Shown piece by piece: positions 34,081 to 46,925 of a DNA stretch of 64,000 nucleotides. The position numbers were made by a program, and so were the translations under genes. The stretch comes from Rotaria sp. Silwood1. Taxonomy: Eukaryota > Rotifera > Eurotatoria > Philodinida > Philodinidae. Position 1 is the first letter of the stretch. Every line of letters begins with the position of its first letter. Below the pieces are notes generated by a model. The model did not search any database, was not told the DNA's origin, and was given only the letters and a program-made list of their open reading frames with translations. The stretch covers positions 175,915-239,914 of the forward strand of contig CAJNOP010000089.1 of the NCBI GenBank assembly GCA_905250075.1, read 5' to 3'.

Positions 34081-37000
34081 AACAACAGCTGTGATGTTTT
34101 ATTAACAGTCATTCATGTAGTTAAACCGACATTTACTTTAAAATATCCAAATATTTTAAGGTCATTCATCGAAAGAGGCTTCATTTAAATTTCACTCGCA
34201 CATTAGGTGATATCTGGATGAATTATTACTTCATGTCATTCATGTTCTCTACTTTCGTTAAGTGCACTTTAGGTCATATCATACTGATGTCATCTAACTA
34301 ATACTTGAAGAGAGCTATTGTAGTGACTATTTAGTTAGCAAATTTTCAACGAATTCGGTTTTCTTCCAAAATGACTGTTTAAGGCAAGCCAGATATTCGA
34401 ACAAAATCATCGTGTTTAGTTTGATTCATATGTCAACAGTACTTGGACGATGTGATACAGTGACAAGCTTTACTTCAAAATGAGCGATGTACTTCAATAA
34501 AATCGTCTTTAGCATAATTCATAAATCAAGAGATCTTTGTAGATATGATCAACTGATACCTTTCAGTGCAAAGTGAGCGATATACTTAAATAGAACTCTA
34601 CTTATACAAAGTCATTTATTGAGAGACTTTTTTCTGATGTGATCAGATGGTATACGTTGTTTCAAAATGAACAATATACTTGAATGGAACACTGGTTATA
34701 ACAAATCAGTTGTGAAAAGATCTTTATTGATGTGATCGAATGAAACAATTCGCTTTGATATAAGCGAAATACTTAAATTGAATCCTATTCATAACCATTC
34801 AGTTGTCAATAGATCTTTTCTAATGAGACCAAATGACACATTTAGATTCGAATTGAACGATACACTTGAATAGAATGCTGGTTATAACAATTTATTTGTC
34901 ACGAGATCTTAGCTGATATGATCAAGTGAGACACATCTATTCAAACTGAGCTATACATATGAATGGAACCTTAGTTATAACAATTCATTGGTCAAAAGAT
35001 CTTTGTTGATATGATCATTTGACAGAATTTACTTCAACGTGCATGATATATTTGAATAGAATCCTGGTTATAACAGTTTATTTGTCAAGAAATTTTTGTT
35101 AATATGATTGAGTAATACACTTAGCTTCGGATTGAGCAATATACTTGAATAAAATTCTCGTTAGGACGATTCATTTGTCAAAATATTGTCGCTGATGTAA
35201 TCTAGGAACATACTTTGTTTTGAATAGATCGATATACTTGAATGAAACCTTACTGATAGCAATTCATTTGTTAGCAGACCTTTCCTGACATGATTAGATT
35301 GATAAACTTTACTACAAAGTAAGCGATATACTTGAATAGGATCCTGCTTATAGCGATACATTTATCAAGAAATGCTTGCTAATATGATAGATTGATAAAC
35401 TTCGTTTTGAAGTGAGTAACATATTTGAATACAATGTTAGTTAGAGGCATTCATTTATTTTTTATCTTTGAATCATCTGATTTCATGTGAACTTTGTTTG
35501 AAGTGAAAGTCATATTTGTACAATGTCTTTGTTAGAAACAATTATTTACCTCGTACATTACCCTATATTTGTGTGCTAATATATTTCATTTCGAAGCGAA
35601 TGATATATTCGTATGAACCGCTGCTAATAACGATTCTTTTGACACGAGATCTTCGCTGGCATGATGAAATAACGTAGTTGGCTTCGAACTGAGCAACATA
35701 GTTGAATGGAACCCTGATTAGAAAAATTGAACTATGAAGAGATCTTTGCTGATGTTATCGAGTGATATGTTTCACTTCGATCTGAATGATATATTTGAAC
35801 AGAATAATTTTCAGACTGATCCATTTATCATATATCTTTCACAAGTGTGTAAAATGTCTAGTAGTTTAGTTAACAGTGGTATTTGTGAACGAAGTCGTTG
35901 TTCATACTAATCATGAAACAGGTATCTTGATGTTCTAAGCAAAATATAAATTCTGTTGGCTTTCAGTCCATATACTTGAACGGAACAGTACTTACAAACA
36001 TTCATTTATTAAGAGATCTGTAGGGATGTTATCGAATGACATACTTAGCTTCCAACTGATCGATATACTTGAAACGAACCCTACTGATAACAATTCATTT
36101 GTTAAGAAACCTTTGCTAGTATAATCGATTGAGACATCTTACTTCGAAGTAAGCGATATAATTGAATGTAACTCTGGTTATAAAAGTTCATTTGCCAAGA
36201 GGTCTCCACAGATAAGCTTAATTGACAAACTTTATTTCAAAGCAAGCAATATACTTTAATACAATCGTACTGATAACAATTCATTTATCAAAGGATCTTT
36301 GCTCATACGATCGACTGACACATTTCGCCTAGAAGTGAGTAATTTAATTGAATCTAACCCTGGTTATAACAATTCGTTTGTCAAGAGATCTTTGCTGATG
36401 TGTTCTAATAACACACTTAGCTTCAAATCGAGAAATGTACTTGAATAGAACCCTCTTTATAACAATTCGTTTGTCAAGAGATCTTTGCTGATGTGCTCGA
36501 ACAACACACTTAGCTTCAAATCGAGGAATGTACTTGAATATAGCCCTAATTATAACAATTCACTTGTTAAGTAACATTTTCTGGCGGGATCGATTGACAC
36601 ATTGTGTCTAGAAGTGAGTGATTTAATTTAATCTAACCCTCGTTATAACAATTTATTTGTCAAGATATCTTTGCTGATGTGATCGTATAACTCTCTTGAC
36701 TTCAAATCGAGCAATATACTTGAATTTAATCCTCCTGATGATCATTCATTTATCAAGAGATCTTTGCTGATGGAATCGGAAAATATACCTGGCTTTGAAG
36801 TGAACGATACACTTGCATGAAATTCTTTTTAGAACGATTCATTTGTCAATAAGTCTTTTATAATGTGACACAGTGACACATTTCGAAACAAAGTGAGTGA
36901 TCTATTTGAATGAAGTTGTACTTAGAATGAATCATTTGTCAAGTGATCTGTGTTGAAATGATGACACTGACATACGTGGCTTCAAAGTGAGTGATATACT

Positions 37001-38960
37001 TGAAAAGAACAGTTGTTGGTGTTAATTACTTACCTTGTCGTATCGCATTATCTTACTTGATTTAAGAAGCTAATCTAAATTTAATAACATAGTTTAACAG
37101 GCTCATACTGAAAATAATTCATATGCCATGCATACCCTAACAGATAGCATATACTGATGATCTATTCTAAAATGAGTGAAGTACTTGAACAGTATCCTAT
37201 TTGGATTTGTACACTCGAAATGCAATGCTTGAACATCAAAAACTGTGAGCTTTTCAAGAAGATAGAAGAATAATTGAATGGATTCATGATTGGACTGGTT
37301 CACTATTGATTTCATCATCAGTCATGAAATCTAGGATAACAATTCATGTAGAATTGAGTTATGTACTTGATCAGTACATTACTCGCAATAACAATGGAAC
37401 TATTTCATCTTTGTGTTCCCCTTAGTATATCACGAGGTGTTGATTTTCAGAATAGCTCAGCAAATTATTTGAATCGGATCACTGTCTCGCTAATTCATTA
37501 TTTCAAACATCATCATTAATGTAAAATAAGCTAATTCTTGACTTTATTGTGAAACTCATCTGAACAGAACCTTGTTCCATCTAATTCATTAGCCATGCCA
37601 TATTGAATGATGAGTTTTATTGTCACTAGTTGCTTAATAATAACATAAATGAACTTGCACTTGCTTAGTATAGTGCATATGCCATGTGCTATTCAATCAT
37701 ATGTTCTGCTATTAGCGACTTTATCGGAATACAATAAATGGACTCGCGTTTAATTGAGCTAATTCGTTTGCCACGTTGTTCAATCATGTGTGTTTGACAT
37801 TAGTGATCGCTTTAGAATGAAATAAGTGAACACGATTTTCGTTTGAATAATTCATACGCTATGTGCTGTTCAATCTTGCTCTTTACTCTCATCAATTGCT
37901 AGAGAGTAAAATAATTGAATGCAGCCTTCCTTCAACAGATTTACTTGCATTGTGATCCTATAAGAAGATACTTATAATTATTTTTTGGTGTAGACATGTG
38001 CGAAAATGAATGGATCTATTGTTATAGCTGTGTGTGTTTTTTTCGTAGACTTTCATCGTAGGATGTGTCTTTATATTTTTTATGCGATGTGAATCATATA
38101 TATGAATAGACAGCTCAAAATTAGAATGATTCTTTTGTAAAATGATATTCGATGACATGATCCAAAGACGTATCCCGCTTCAAAGTCCTTATTATATTGG
38201 AACAAAGCTATTCTTACATTGATTCATCGATTTTGTGATCAAACACCATCTAATGAACTGTTGTATTGCATTCTCGATGAGTTACATATTTGAAGAGAGA
38301 TCTCCTTGAAACTAGTCACTTGTGACGTATGCATTGTTTGCTGGATAAAGAATCTACTACACTTTGTGCTAAAGAAGTATCATGAATAGATATTTTTTTT
38401 TAAATATTCGCCTAGTATATGAGTTGTTCTTGATAAATAACAAACCATGATTGATTACAGATGATTGTTACACTTGAATGGAATTATATTTAGGATTATT
38501 CATTTTTGCGATAATTTGTTTCCTCATAATAAAAACAGAAGTTTTGCCTCACAATTAAGGGTATACATGAGAGAAAAGGTTGTTGCTGATGTTCATTTAC
38601 CATCTAATTGGTAATGAAAACACAACAAATAGTTTTATTTCAAAGTATTGACTATGTATTGAACAGGATACTTGTTAAGAACATTCAGTTTCTAGATGAT
38701 TTTCAACTAAATAATCCTCACAATAGCTTACTTGAAACAAAGTATTAAATTTGAACACCAATGTTGCTGTGACTATTCATACAATATGCAGTCAATGATG
38801 AGATGTCATGCTAAAGAATAATCATTGAGCTGACAACGAAGGTGAACATAGTATAAGTAGACGCGATCCTATTAAAACTGTACGCAACATTGGCCATGTG
38901 ACTTTGAACATTATATGCTCTCGTTTAATTTCTTCATATACCATTACAGAACTTTTTATT
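34080..38960 (+). repeat. 93-base satellite, about 4.9 kb
   Basis: A recurring unit runs ttgaatagaaccctggttat, aacaattcatttgtcaagag, atctttgctgatgtgatcga, then a tgacacacttagcttcaaa block and gtgagcgatatac. Starts measured at 36348, 36441, 36534 and 36627 are exactly 93 apart. Central copies (34.6-37.0 kb) are clear; copies decay outward on both sides. Stop codons occur in all frames, so it is not coding. About 50 units if continuous. The ends are approximate. Confidence 0.8.
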
Positions 38961-39459
38961 CTTATAAACTTTTGATGCTGTATGAATGCAATCTAAACTT
39001 GAAGAGCATTTATGTCATTTTTACTTTTCATAAGACTTTTCAGCATTTGAAAATTTGCTAACTCAGGCTTCAAGTGAGCTTAGAGCATTTTTTTTTTATA
39101 ACACTAAGTATCTGCGGCATGAAATTTTAATCCAGCAACGTAAATTTACAAAAGATTACTAACCCATGGTGAAGGTTTTATTAGCAATTAGTTACTTAAT
39201 ACTTTATTGATTTTTTTTTCAACTTTTTCTTTCTGTATTTTATCACAATAAATATCACACTTTTTGCTTTTTAGAACTCTTTTTTTTTTTGCATTAAATC
39301 ATCATTTTTATGCGATTCAAATATTCTCAACAAATAGTTTTGTATGGAACTACAGCAAAGATATGCGAATTAATCAAGGTAAAACTATTTTCCAATCTAA
39401 TACAGAAGTACATATCTACAAAACTTTGGCCCAATGTATCTTTTGAATTTCATCGAAAG
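38961..39459. other. Interval between satellite and array B
   Basis: AT-rich, no supported exon. An open frame from 39310 leads into the array but lacks a start context or splice signals. Confidence 0.35.
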
Positions 39460-41450
39460 CTATCAAGAGCTGATAGTAACCGTAAGGTTCAGAATAAAGT
39501 CACGTTCACAACTAATGCTGAAATCGAAAACATTACGATGACTCGTAGTGGTCCTCTGACTTATATTCAAGATGTATTCCACATTAATTCGAAGTCGTAA
39601 GAGGGACAAGAGCTGATAGTGGCCGTGTAATAGATAACTCACGCGTATCTCCCATTAACATCGAGATAGGAGTCGTTACGAGCACTCATAGTGGCTATAT
39701 CACTTACATTGAGTGGCCATCCCGTATTCATAGCTGAATCAAGCCAGGGATGACAGCTGTTGTGGCTGCAGAGTCAAGAATAATGCAATGTCCGCCGTTG
39801 ATACCAAGATCAGAACCACTATGAGGACTCACAGTCGCTCGATGATTCGTTTTCAAGACGTATCTGGCGTTGATACCGAATTTCGATCAGGAACAAGAGT
39901 TACTGGTGCCAATAGATTCCAGAATAAGACTATCTCCATCATTCATACTTACAGTGAAATCATGACAAGGACTCATAGTGGCCGTATGGCTTAAATTCAA
40001 CGGGTATCTCTCATTGATACCCGAATCGGGACAAAGGCAAGAATAGAGCTGTGCCCGACAGTGATAGCGACATCGAAAGCTTCACTGATGACTGCTAGTG
40101 GTGATATCACTTATAATCAAGGCGTTTCCGGCATTGATACCAGACTTGGGGCAGGGACGAGAATACAGCCGTCTTCGCTATTGACACTGAAATTAGAACT
40201 GTGACAAAGACTCCAAGTGGCTCTATGATTTATATTCAAGGCGCATATCGCACTGGTACTGGAATCTGAAGAGGAACTAGAACTGTTAGTGATTCTAACG
40301 TAGAAAATAATGCTGTGTCCTCCATTGCTACCGAGATCGTAATTGTTATGAAGATTCATAACGGTTACATGACTTACACTGAGTGAGTATCCTGTATTCA
40401 TAGTGGAAACTAGCTGAAGACAAGAGCTATTAGTGGCGGCACAGTCGAGAATAAAGCCGTGTTCACTGTTGATACTGACATCGGAATCGTTACCAGAAGC
40501 TATACGGCCTATATAACTTACATAGAGTGAGGATGCCATATTGACACCAGAACCGACCCAAGAACGACAGCTACTAGTGGAGAAAGAATCAAGAAGAATG
40601 CCGTGTCCACCATTGATACCGAACTTGGATCTATTACGAAGATTCTTTGTGGTCATATGATTCACACTGAAGGAACATCCTGCAACAACACTGGAGTCGT
40701 GAAAGGGGCGAAAGCCGGTAGTGACGATATGGTCGACAATAAGGCCGTCTTCGCTATTGAGACCAAGATCAGAACAATGATGAGGGCTCCAAGTGGTTCT
40801 ATAATTTGTATTCGATGTGTATTCTGTATTGATGTCGGAATAGGCCAGAAATGAGAGCTGATAGAGTGATGGTTAGATCGAATATAAAGTACTCGCCAGA
40901 AGTGATACAGAGATGGGAATCATTTCGAGGACTCTTATTGGCTCTACGATTTATATTCGACCTATCCCGTATGGATGCCGAAATCGGAACAAGCACAAGA
41001 GCTGTCAGTAGCGATAAGATCGAGAATAAAGTCGTGTACTCACCATCGATACCGAAATTGGAACCATTAGGAACACTCATTGTGGCCCTAGGGTTCACAT
41101 TAAAGGCGCACCCGACAATGGTACCGGAGTCGCGAAAAGGACGAGAGCTGGCAATGACGATATGTTTGACAATAAAGCTGTCTTTGCTATTGATGCCGAG
41201 ATCGCATTCGTTGCGAGGATTCATAGTGGCCCTATAGTTAATGCTGAAGGTGTATCCCGTATTGACACCGAGATCAGAACACGGACGGGAGCTGCTAGTG
41301 GGGGCTGGGTGGAGAATAAAGCCGTGCCCACTGCTGATACTGAGATCGAAAACGTTTTCAGGACTAACAGTGCCTATATTATTTACGATGAGTGGTGTTC
41401 CATACTGATACGAAGATGGATACCATTATGAAAACTTATAGAGGCTCTAG
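39460..41450. repeat. Tandem array B: same 72/144-base repeat family as array A
   Basis: The same half units are present (ccgtgtccaccattgatacc near 40607, gtgttcactgttgatactga near 40459, acagtcgagaataaagccgt near 40441). They also alternate in about 144-base units. Array B is more diverged, with many units reading (t)tatattcaaggcgtat instead of the array A equivalent. Open frames again occur on both strands, the longest 182 codons on the minus strand (40117-40665) with a recurring GINxxHGF-like word. GC content is above the flanks. Shorter than array A (about 2 kb against 3.3 kb). Confidence 0.75.
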
Positions 41451-41639
41451 ATCGCAAATTCAAGCTGTTCCTGTAATTTATACAGAAAACGATACTGGGA
41501 ATCACATGCATATGATGGTCACAAGTAGAGGTACTATGAGGAACAATTATACTCACCAAATTGATAAAGAGGCACATGAAGTCCAGTTCCACAAGGATCA
41601 AGTCATCTAGAAGGCAAACCATTGCTAGTGCAGTGTCGA

Positions 41640-42120
41640 TATTTGTGTATGGTTTGCGATAGTTGGAAATAAAAACAAAGGTAGCCTTGGTAGAAGGCAC
41701 ATTTTTCCAACCATTTGTTTGTGTTTTTTATCTTAAACGGGGATTTTTTTCATCGACGTGAGACAGAACAAGCAAAAAATGGGTATTTTTGTGTAGGAAA
41801 GAAAAGCAGTAGCTCATGAATATGTGCTACTTATATTATTGAGGTATACGGATGCATGCATACAAAACAATCCTACTTAAAGCGTCTTGCATATGTATGC
41901 AACACAATACGTAGCCTTGAATCATATAATAACGTCGTTACATCGCACTTTTTAGCTTGGTCGTGGAGAAAGAAGATTTAGCAGAGGCACATTGAAGAAA
42001 TGCATGTTTTAAAAGTACAATCTTTTTGCATGGTCTTTTCTGTAATGAGTATTCAACGGATTTTTCTGTACTATAAGAGAATCATTAAACTCATACAGTG
42101 TTGTTTTAGTATCATCACGA
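41640..42120. repeat. Right flank of array B, shared with array A
   Basis: Resembles 11.70-12.13 kb: ttttccaaccattt at 41704, gaatcatataataacgtcgt near 41920, gtcgtggagaaa near 41963 against gtcgtggacaaa near 11981, and attcaacggatttttct near 42051. Supports joint duplication of array plus flank. No exon. Confidence 0.5.
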
Positions 42121-42479
42121 TTGTTTTAATCGTGTCGAAAGCGTTCCAAAATTGTTAATGAAGTGAACAGCTGAGATTGGCTACTGTTAAGCTACTCTCC
42201 GCAAGATGTGTCTATAGTATGGACTGTTACCCTCAATAATCTCTCATTAGAAGAGCCTCCTAAAAGCCCTTGAAAAATTCATCGAGGAATCCGGACAGGA
42301 ACTTTCCACGATTCATTAGAAATTTATTTGAGATTTCTCACAAATCTACGATGAGAACTATCATCGCTTTAATCGAATATTATGTCTTTATCATTGAATC
42401 TTCATGTACTACCCATCAGTGAGCGAATGATGACTTTCTTCTCGTCTTTCCTTCTGTAAATATCAAAATTCGATGTGAT

Positions 42480-43180
42480 TTATTTCAATAATACGTACTG
42501 TTGCAGTTTTTCGTAAGATTAACTCAAATTAAAAAAGATATAGTTAAATTTTATAAATATTCATCGTTGTAATTATTGCTACTATTCATCTACATAAAAC
42601 AAAATACATTTGACTTTTACAGAAAATATTTACTATTGCATTTATTCGTGAGATTGATCTAAATAGAAAAAAATACAGTTCATTTCGTCACATCATACTT
42701 TACATTACATTTATTGATGTTTTTAAGCTCATAAAAAAATATACAGAATTGGTTTTTCAAAGAATACGTACCATTATATTTGCTTTTGGGATTAACTTGA
42801 ATAGAAAAGAAGATAAACAGTTTTTATAAATGAACACTTGTCTTCAAATCGTTGTTGAAATTAATTTAATTAATAGAAATAGTGTTGGTTTTCTGTAATC
42901 TATTCTTACGATTGTAATTGGTTTTTCGATTGATCTAAATAAATTTGATCAGATCTTATATGTAAAATAATACTTAGCGTATCACTTGGTGTTTAAATTG
43001 ATCTACCTAAAAAGAATAAAATTTACATCTTAGAATAACACCTACCACGTAATTGTTAGTGAGATCTGTATTAAGAAAAAAAGAACTAAATCTGTCGAAT
43101 TGGCAACTGTCTTTGATGTTTGTAATTAGGACTGATTTGAATCAACGAATATAATCTTTATTCTGATTTCTTATAATTAT
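42480..43180. repeat. Degenerate satellite of about 68 bases
   Basis: A motif of the type aatacgtactgttgcagttt, followed by ttcgtaagattaactcaaat and an A-rich block, recurs near 42489, 42563, 42626, 42697, 42762, 42828, 42900, 42966 and 43040, spacings 63-74. Copies are poorly conserved. Not coding. Confidence 0.5.
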
Positions 43181-43629
43181 TAAAACTATAATCATCTACT
43201 ATGTATTCTTTAATTACTATATTGTCTTTGTAACAAACTAATGTTTGAACAATCAATTATTTGACTATAGCTTCGATTAATGAGCAGATGCAATTTAGAA
43301 TATATGTAAAATGTTTATGCATTTCGTGCAATAAGATCACGAGAAAAATAATTCCGTAGGAAGCTTTAAACTTTCTCTTAACTCTCAGAAAACTAGGAAT
43401 TAGTCAGGAGTTCATCAGTAAGTCTCTGGAGAGTTCCTGTATTTTAGCAATTTACTGGGCATTATTCTGATGACTCTGTGGGGATTTACCAAGAATTTTG
43501 CTACTTTAAGATCCTATAGGCGATTCTGCAAGGGAGAGTTGACTAGGGACCCCAGTTTTTGAGTAACAATGTAGAATCACAACCATTCCATATTCTTTTA
43601 CTCTACCTTTCCAAAAGAGTCAACCTTGC
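43181..43629. other. Intergenic, nothing recognised
   Basis: Between the 68-base satellite and the second family B fold-back copy; no supported exon. Confidence 0.35.
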
Positions 43630-44240
43630 AGAAAATGCAATGCGGTGCAATATGAAAAACAAGCGCTTCAGGAAATTTTCGTGAAAAGGTTTTTGTTAAG
43701 GGTATTGCCCTTTTTCGTCATCAAAGATTTTGTTTTTTCACTATTGTTTTCTATTTGTGGCCACTCTATTGTTTCAAGTAGTATCTACATACGAAGTACA
43801 ACTCTTTCGCCCATTGATTGTCTTTTAACTCTAAACAATTCAAGAAGAAATCAGGTTTACATAACGAAAAGAGAAAAACTTGTACATTTGTTTAGCCCTT
43901 TTCTCAAAAGACTTCTCATGAAGAAAAGCGCAGAAACGCCTCCTCCATTTCCCGTTTCTCTAACCTGCTACGTGCTACCAAGATCGAGCTTTTATTACGT
44001 ATTATTGACACTGTTTATATGGATATACTTTTTGTTGCAAAAAATATTGTCCTCATGATTTTCGGGGGCTCTTACAAAAACAGCTCGATTCAACAGAAAA
44101 TATACGTCTTTTTACGTTACGCTGGAAACTTTGGCTTTTTTTTTCGAAGGACAAAAACTAAAGAGAAACGAAGAAAAAAAATACCCGCTCTAAACAGTGT
44201 GTAGTACCTGCAAAAGAATGTTCAGTTCCATAGAATGCAC
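43630..44240. repeat. Fold-back element, copy 2 of family B
   Basis: The left part (43632-43930) resembles 14870-15180 (aatatgaaaaacaagcgctt, gaagaaatcaggtttac). The right part (43980-44180) resembles the core 15275-15460 of copy 1 in reverse complement (tttgtccttcgaa, ttttgtaagagc, caatattttttgcaac). It is internally rearranged relative to copy 1. The 137-codon open frame here (43645-44058) is inside the repeat and not a gene. Confidence 0.5.
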
Positions 44241-44385
44241 CATCTTAAAAAAGCGAAGGCAAAAAGTGAGATCACTTTTAGCAATTACAATCTGAGTATC
44301 TCATAGAAGACAGCATCCTTCAATTTTAAGTGTATGACAACTTTGGTTGTGCTCAACAAGATCTATCTGCTCTGAAAATTTTAAA

Positions 44386-45810
44386 GACGACTATAAAGAT
44401 TTGACTATAGAACGAGATATATATAGGTTTGTGAAGAAAGACTTCCTCTATTCAATGGTATATATATTATCAAATTCTGTTGCGTACTGTGGTAGAAACT
44501 TGAATTGAAAAAATCATGCATGTTACATTTTTTTAAGGAATACTCGTATTCTATAATATAAATCATATTGAACCAACACAGAACTTAATCCAATCATTTA
44601 CCTACCGTTCGACAGCCCATATTATCTACTTTCATAATCTATGTTAATCTTTTCTATACTTGAGTTATAATGTGTCGTATAATAGTTTGACAAAAAAAAA
44701 TAATTCTATATGTTTTTGATCATGTCACTTGAAAACAACATTTATAGTTTCATATTTAGAATTCTGAAAAATATATTATAACTATATTAAATTGTAGAGA
44801 TTTGTTTGGTTTACAAAATAATATGTAGAATACCTCTGATCGATTTTATTTAGTACAATTATTAGTACTTTACTAATGCATAATAATATAAAAATTGCAT
44901 ATATCACATACAATCAGAGTGTTTTAGAATTTATTTTATTGTCAATGCTTGAATAATTCCTATTACAAATCTGATCACTACACAGAGAAACCTCTTCAAT
45001 AAAGATCCCAACGAGGGAACATATACAGTTGCCGGACGCTGTTTAAGCCCATATTTTGGCTACGAGTAGAACTCAGTGAGACTAAGAAAACTAAAAGAGT
45101 TCGGGCCCACGGCATTTTTCTGCCTGAGATATCGAGTTTATAGTGAATTATCTCTATAGCACCCTACTTTTGTAGCAAAGCTATACTTTCGAGAAGTGTT
45201 TGTGTGTAGTCATCGGATTTGTAATAGAAATTATTCAAGCATTGACAATAAAATAAATTCTAAAACACTCTGATTGTATGTGATATATGCAATTTTTATA
45301 TTATTATGCATTAGTAAAGTACTAATAATTGTACTAAATAAAATCGACCAGCGGTATTCTACATATTATTTTGTAAAGCAAGCAAATCTCTACAATTTAG
45401 TATAGTTATAATATATTTTTCAGAATTCTAAATATGAAACTATAAATGTTGTTTTCAAGTGACATGATCAAAAACATATAGAATTAGCTTTTTTGTCAAA
45501 CTATTATACGACACATTATAACTCAAGTATAGAAAAGATTGACATAGATTATGAAAGTAGATAATATGGGCTGTCAAGCGGTAGGTAAATGATTGGATTA
45601 GGTTCTGTGTTGGTTCAATATGATTTAGATTATAGAATACGAGTATTCCTTAAAAAAATGTAACATGCATGATTTTTTCAATTCAAGTTTCTACCACAGT
45701 ACGCAACAGAATTTGATAATATATATACCATTGAATAGAGGAAGTCTTTGTTCACAAACCTACATATATTCCATTCTATAGTCAAAAATTACACTGAAAT
45801 TTATAGTCGC
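44386..45810. repeat. Long near-perfect palindrome, arms about 600 bases
   Basis: The left arm (about 44386-44988) and right arm (about 45207-45810) are inverted copies. Over the inner 190 bases I count about 10 differences, so about 95% identity. Examples are tagtacaattattagtactt (44850) with its complement near 45316, and gaggaagtctttgttcacaa (45737) with its complement near 44433. The outer ends share cgactataaa. The 218-base spacer is single copy and less AT-rich. No coding capacity. It is a fold-back element or a recent inverted duplication, and a transcript would form a hairpin of about 600 base pairs. Confidence 0.8.
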
Positions 45811-46563
45811 CTTTTCTCATAAGCCGTTTTTAAAAACCGCCATAAAAGTAAGAGGGATGTTAGCCGTAGGTGAGGTAGCTATATCTGATTGGTTGAAATG
45901 TTTCACACATATCCATATGGTACTGCGTTCGAATTTAGAGGCCATCAGATATAGAACGACCATGAACAAGTCACTAACGGCGACTAGTCTCGCATCACCC
46001 GTCCAATAACAAACTGTCTGCGGAGTTAGCACACAAAAAATGGCCTCTGTGAGTGGTATGTGGTCAGTAAGTATATACAGGAAGCTTACCTAATTAAGTA
46101 CAAACTTATGAGTAAAGCTGACCTTCTGTTTCGGGCAACAGCTAGTAATAATTGTAGGAAAAATATCAGTATACAGAAAATATCCTGGGAAAGCATTCTA
46201 TACCACAAGATAGCTGAAATATAGGATATTCTCCTTATTCCTAAGGGAGTTCCTCTCCCTTTTTGTGGTTCCTCGAAAATGAGTTGATGAAAGTTTTTGC
46301 AATATTCAGAGTAGAGAGATATCAATGACTAGAATAAAAGATGATATAGACTCGAAATTCTGGTGTGTATATCAAAGTGCATTTTTGTCTTCGATTTAGC
46401 AGACTACGAATCATCATAATAGATTTTGTTATTAAATTGGAAACACAAGTCGAGAACAACAGATTCCGCTGGTGCCGGAAGCTCAAAGACGTGCACAATG
46501 AATATGAGGGACAAGTTCGAGCGAAATCCAACATTTTTCTGAGAGTTTAAAAATATTCATGTA
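45811..46563. other. Interval 5' of the two-exon gene end
   Basis: No splice-supported exon. A plus-strand frame at 46380-46546 reading ETQVENNRFRWCRKLKDVHN looks protein-like and follows a cgatttag acceptor. It could be an upstream exon of the gene end at 46564, but no donor in matching phase was found. Confidence 0.3.
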
Positions 46564-46925
46564 TTGCAATACAAAAAAACCGGGGTAGAACAACTGCGAT
46601 TCCCTAAACAATTAATCACGGTTTATCGATGGTTTTCGAGTGATTTGCGACATGGACATGTATTTCAAGAATGTCCTCATGCTACGTTTTGGTTAAAAAA
46701 TCATTTTTTACCATTAAGTTATATTCTATTTAAAAACGAAGTGGTAATTTTTTTTTACTTTCGTTCGTACTTGATTTTATCTGTCAATTATTATTCTAGA
46801 ATCTATCGGAAGACCAGTTTCATGATATTCTGAAAATCGTAGATGATTCAAGTAACCTGCCTGCAATTATATTTAAAGATAACAAACAGATTCGATCTGT
46901 CTCATATTTGAAAGTTGGTAACTAG
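46564..46925 (+). CDS. Two-exon 3' end of an unrecognised gene
   Basis: Exon about 46564-46743 reads GVEQLRFPKQLITVYRWFSS, then DLRHGHVFQECPHATFWLKN and HFLPLSYILFKNEV. The donor is GTAATT and the 56-base intron ends ttattctag. Exon 46800-46925 reads NLSEDQFHDILKIVDDSSNL, PAIIFKDNKQIRSVSYLKVG and N before a TAG stop. The splice keeps phase 0. Composition and phase make this a convincing 3' gene end. No domain was recognised. The 5' part is unresolved and may have been cut off by the palindrome just upstream. Confidence 0.5.

Noticed and set aside
40117..40665. 182-codon minus-strand frame in array B as a stand-alone gene
   Set aside because: Same reason as in array A; the identical length is probably coincidence.
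43645..44058. 137-codon plus-strand open frame
   Set aside because: It lies entirely within the second copy of the family B fold-back repeat and has no counterpart frame in the first copy.
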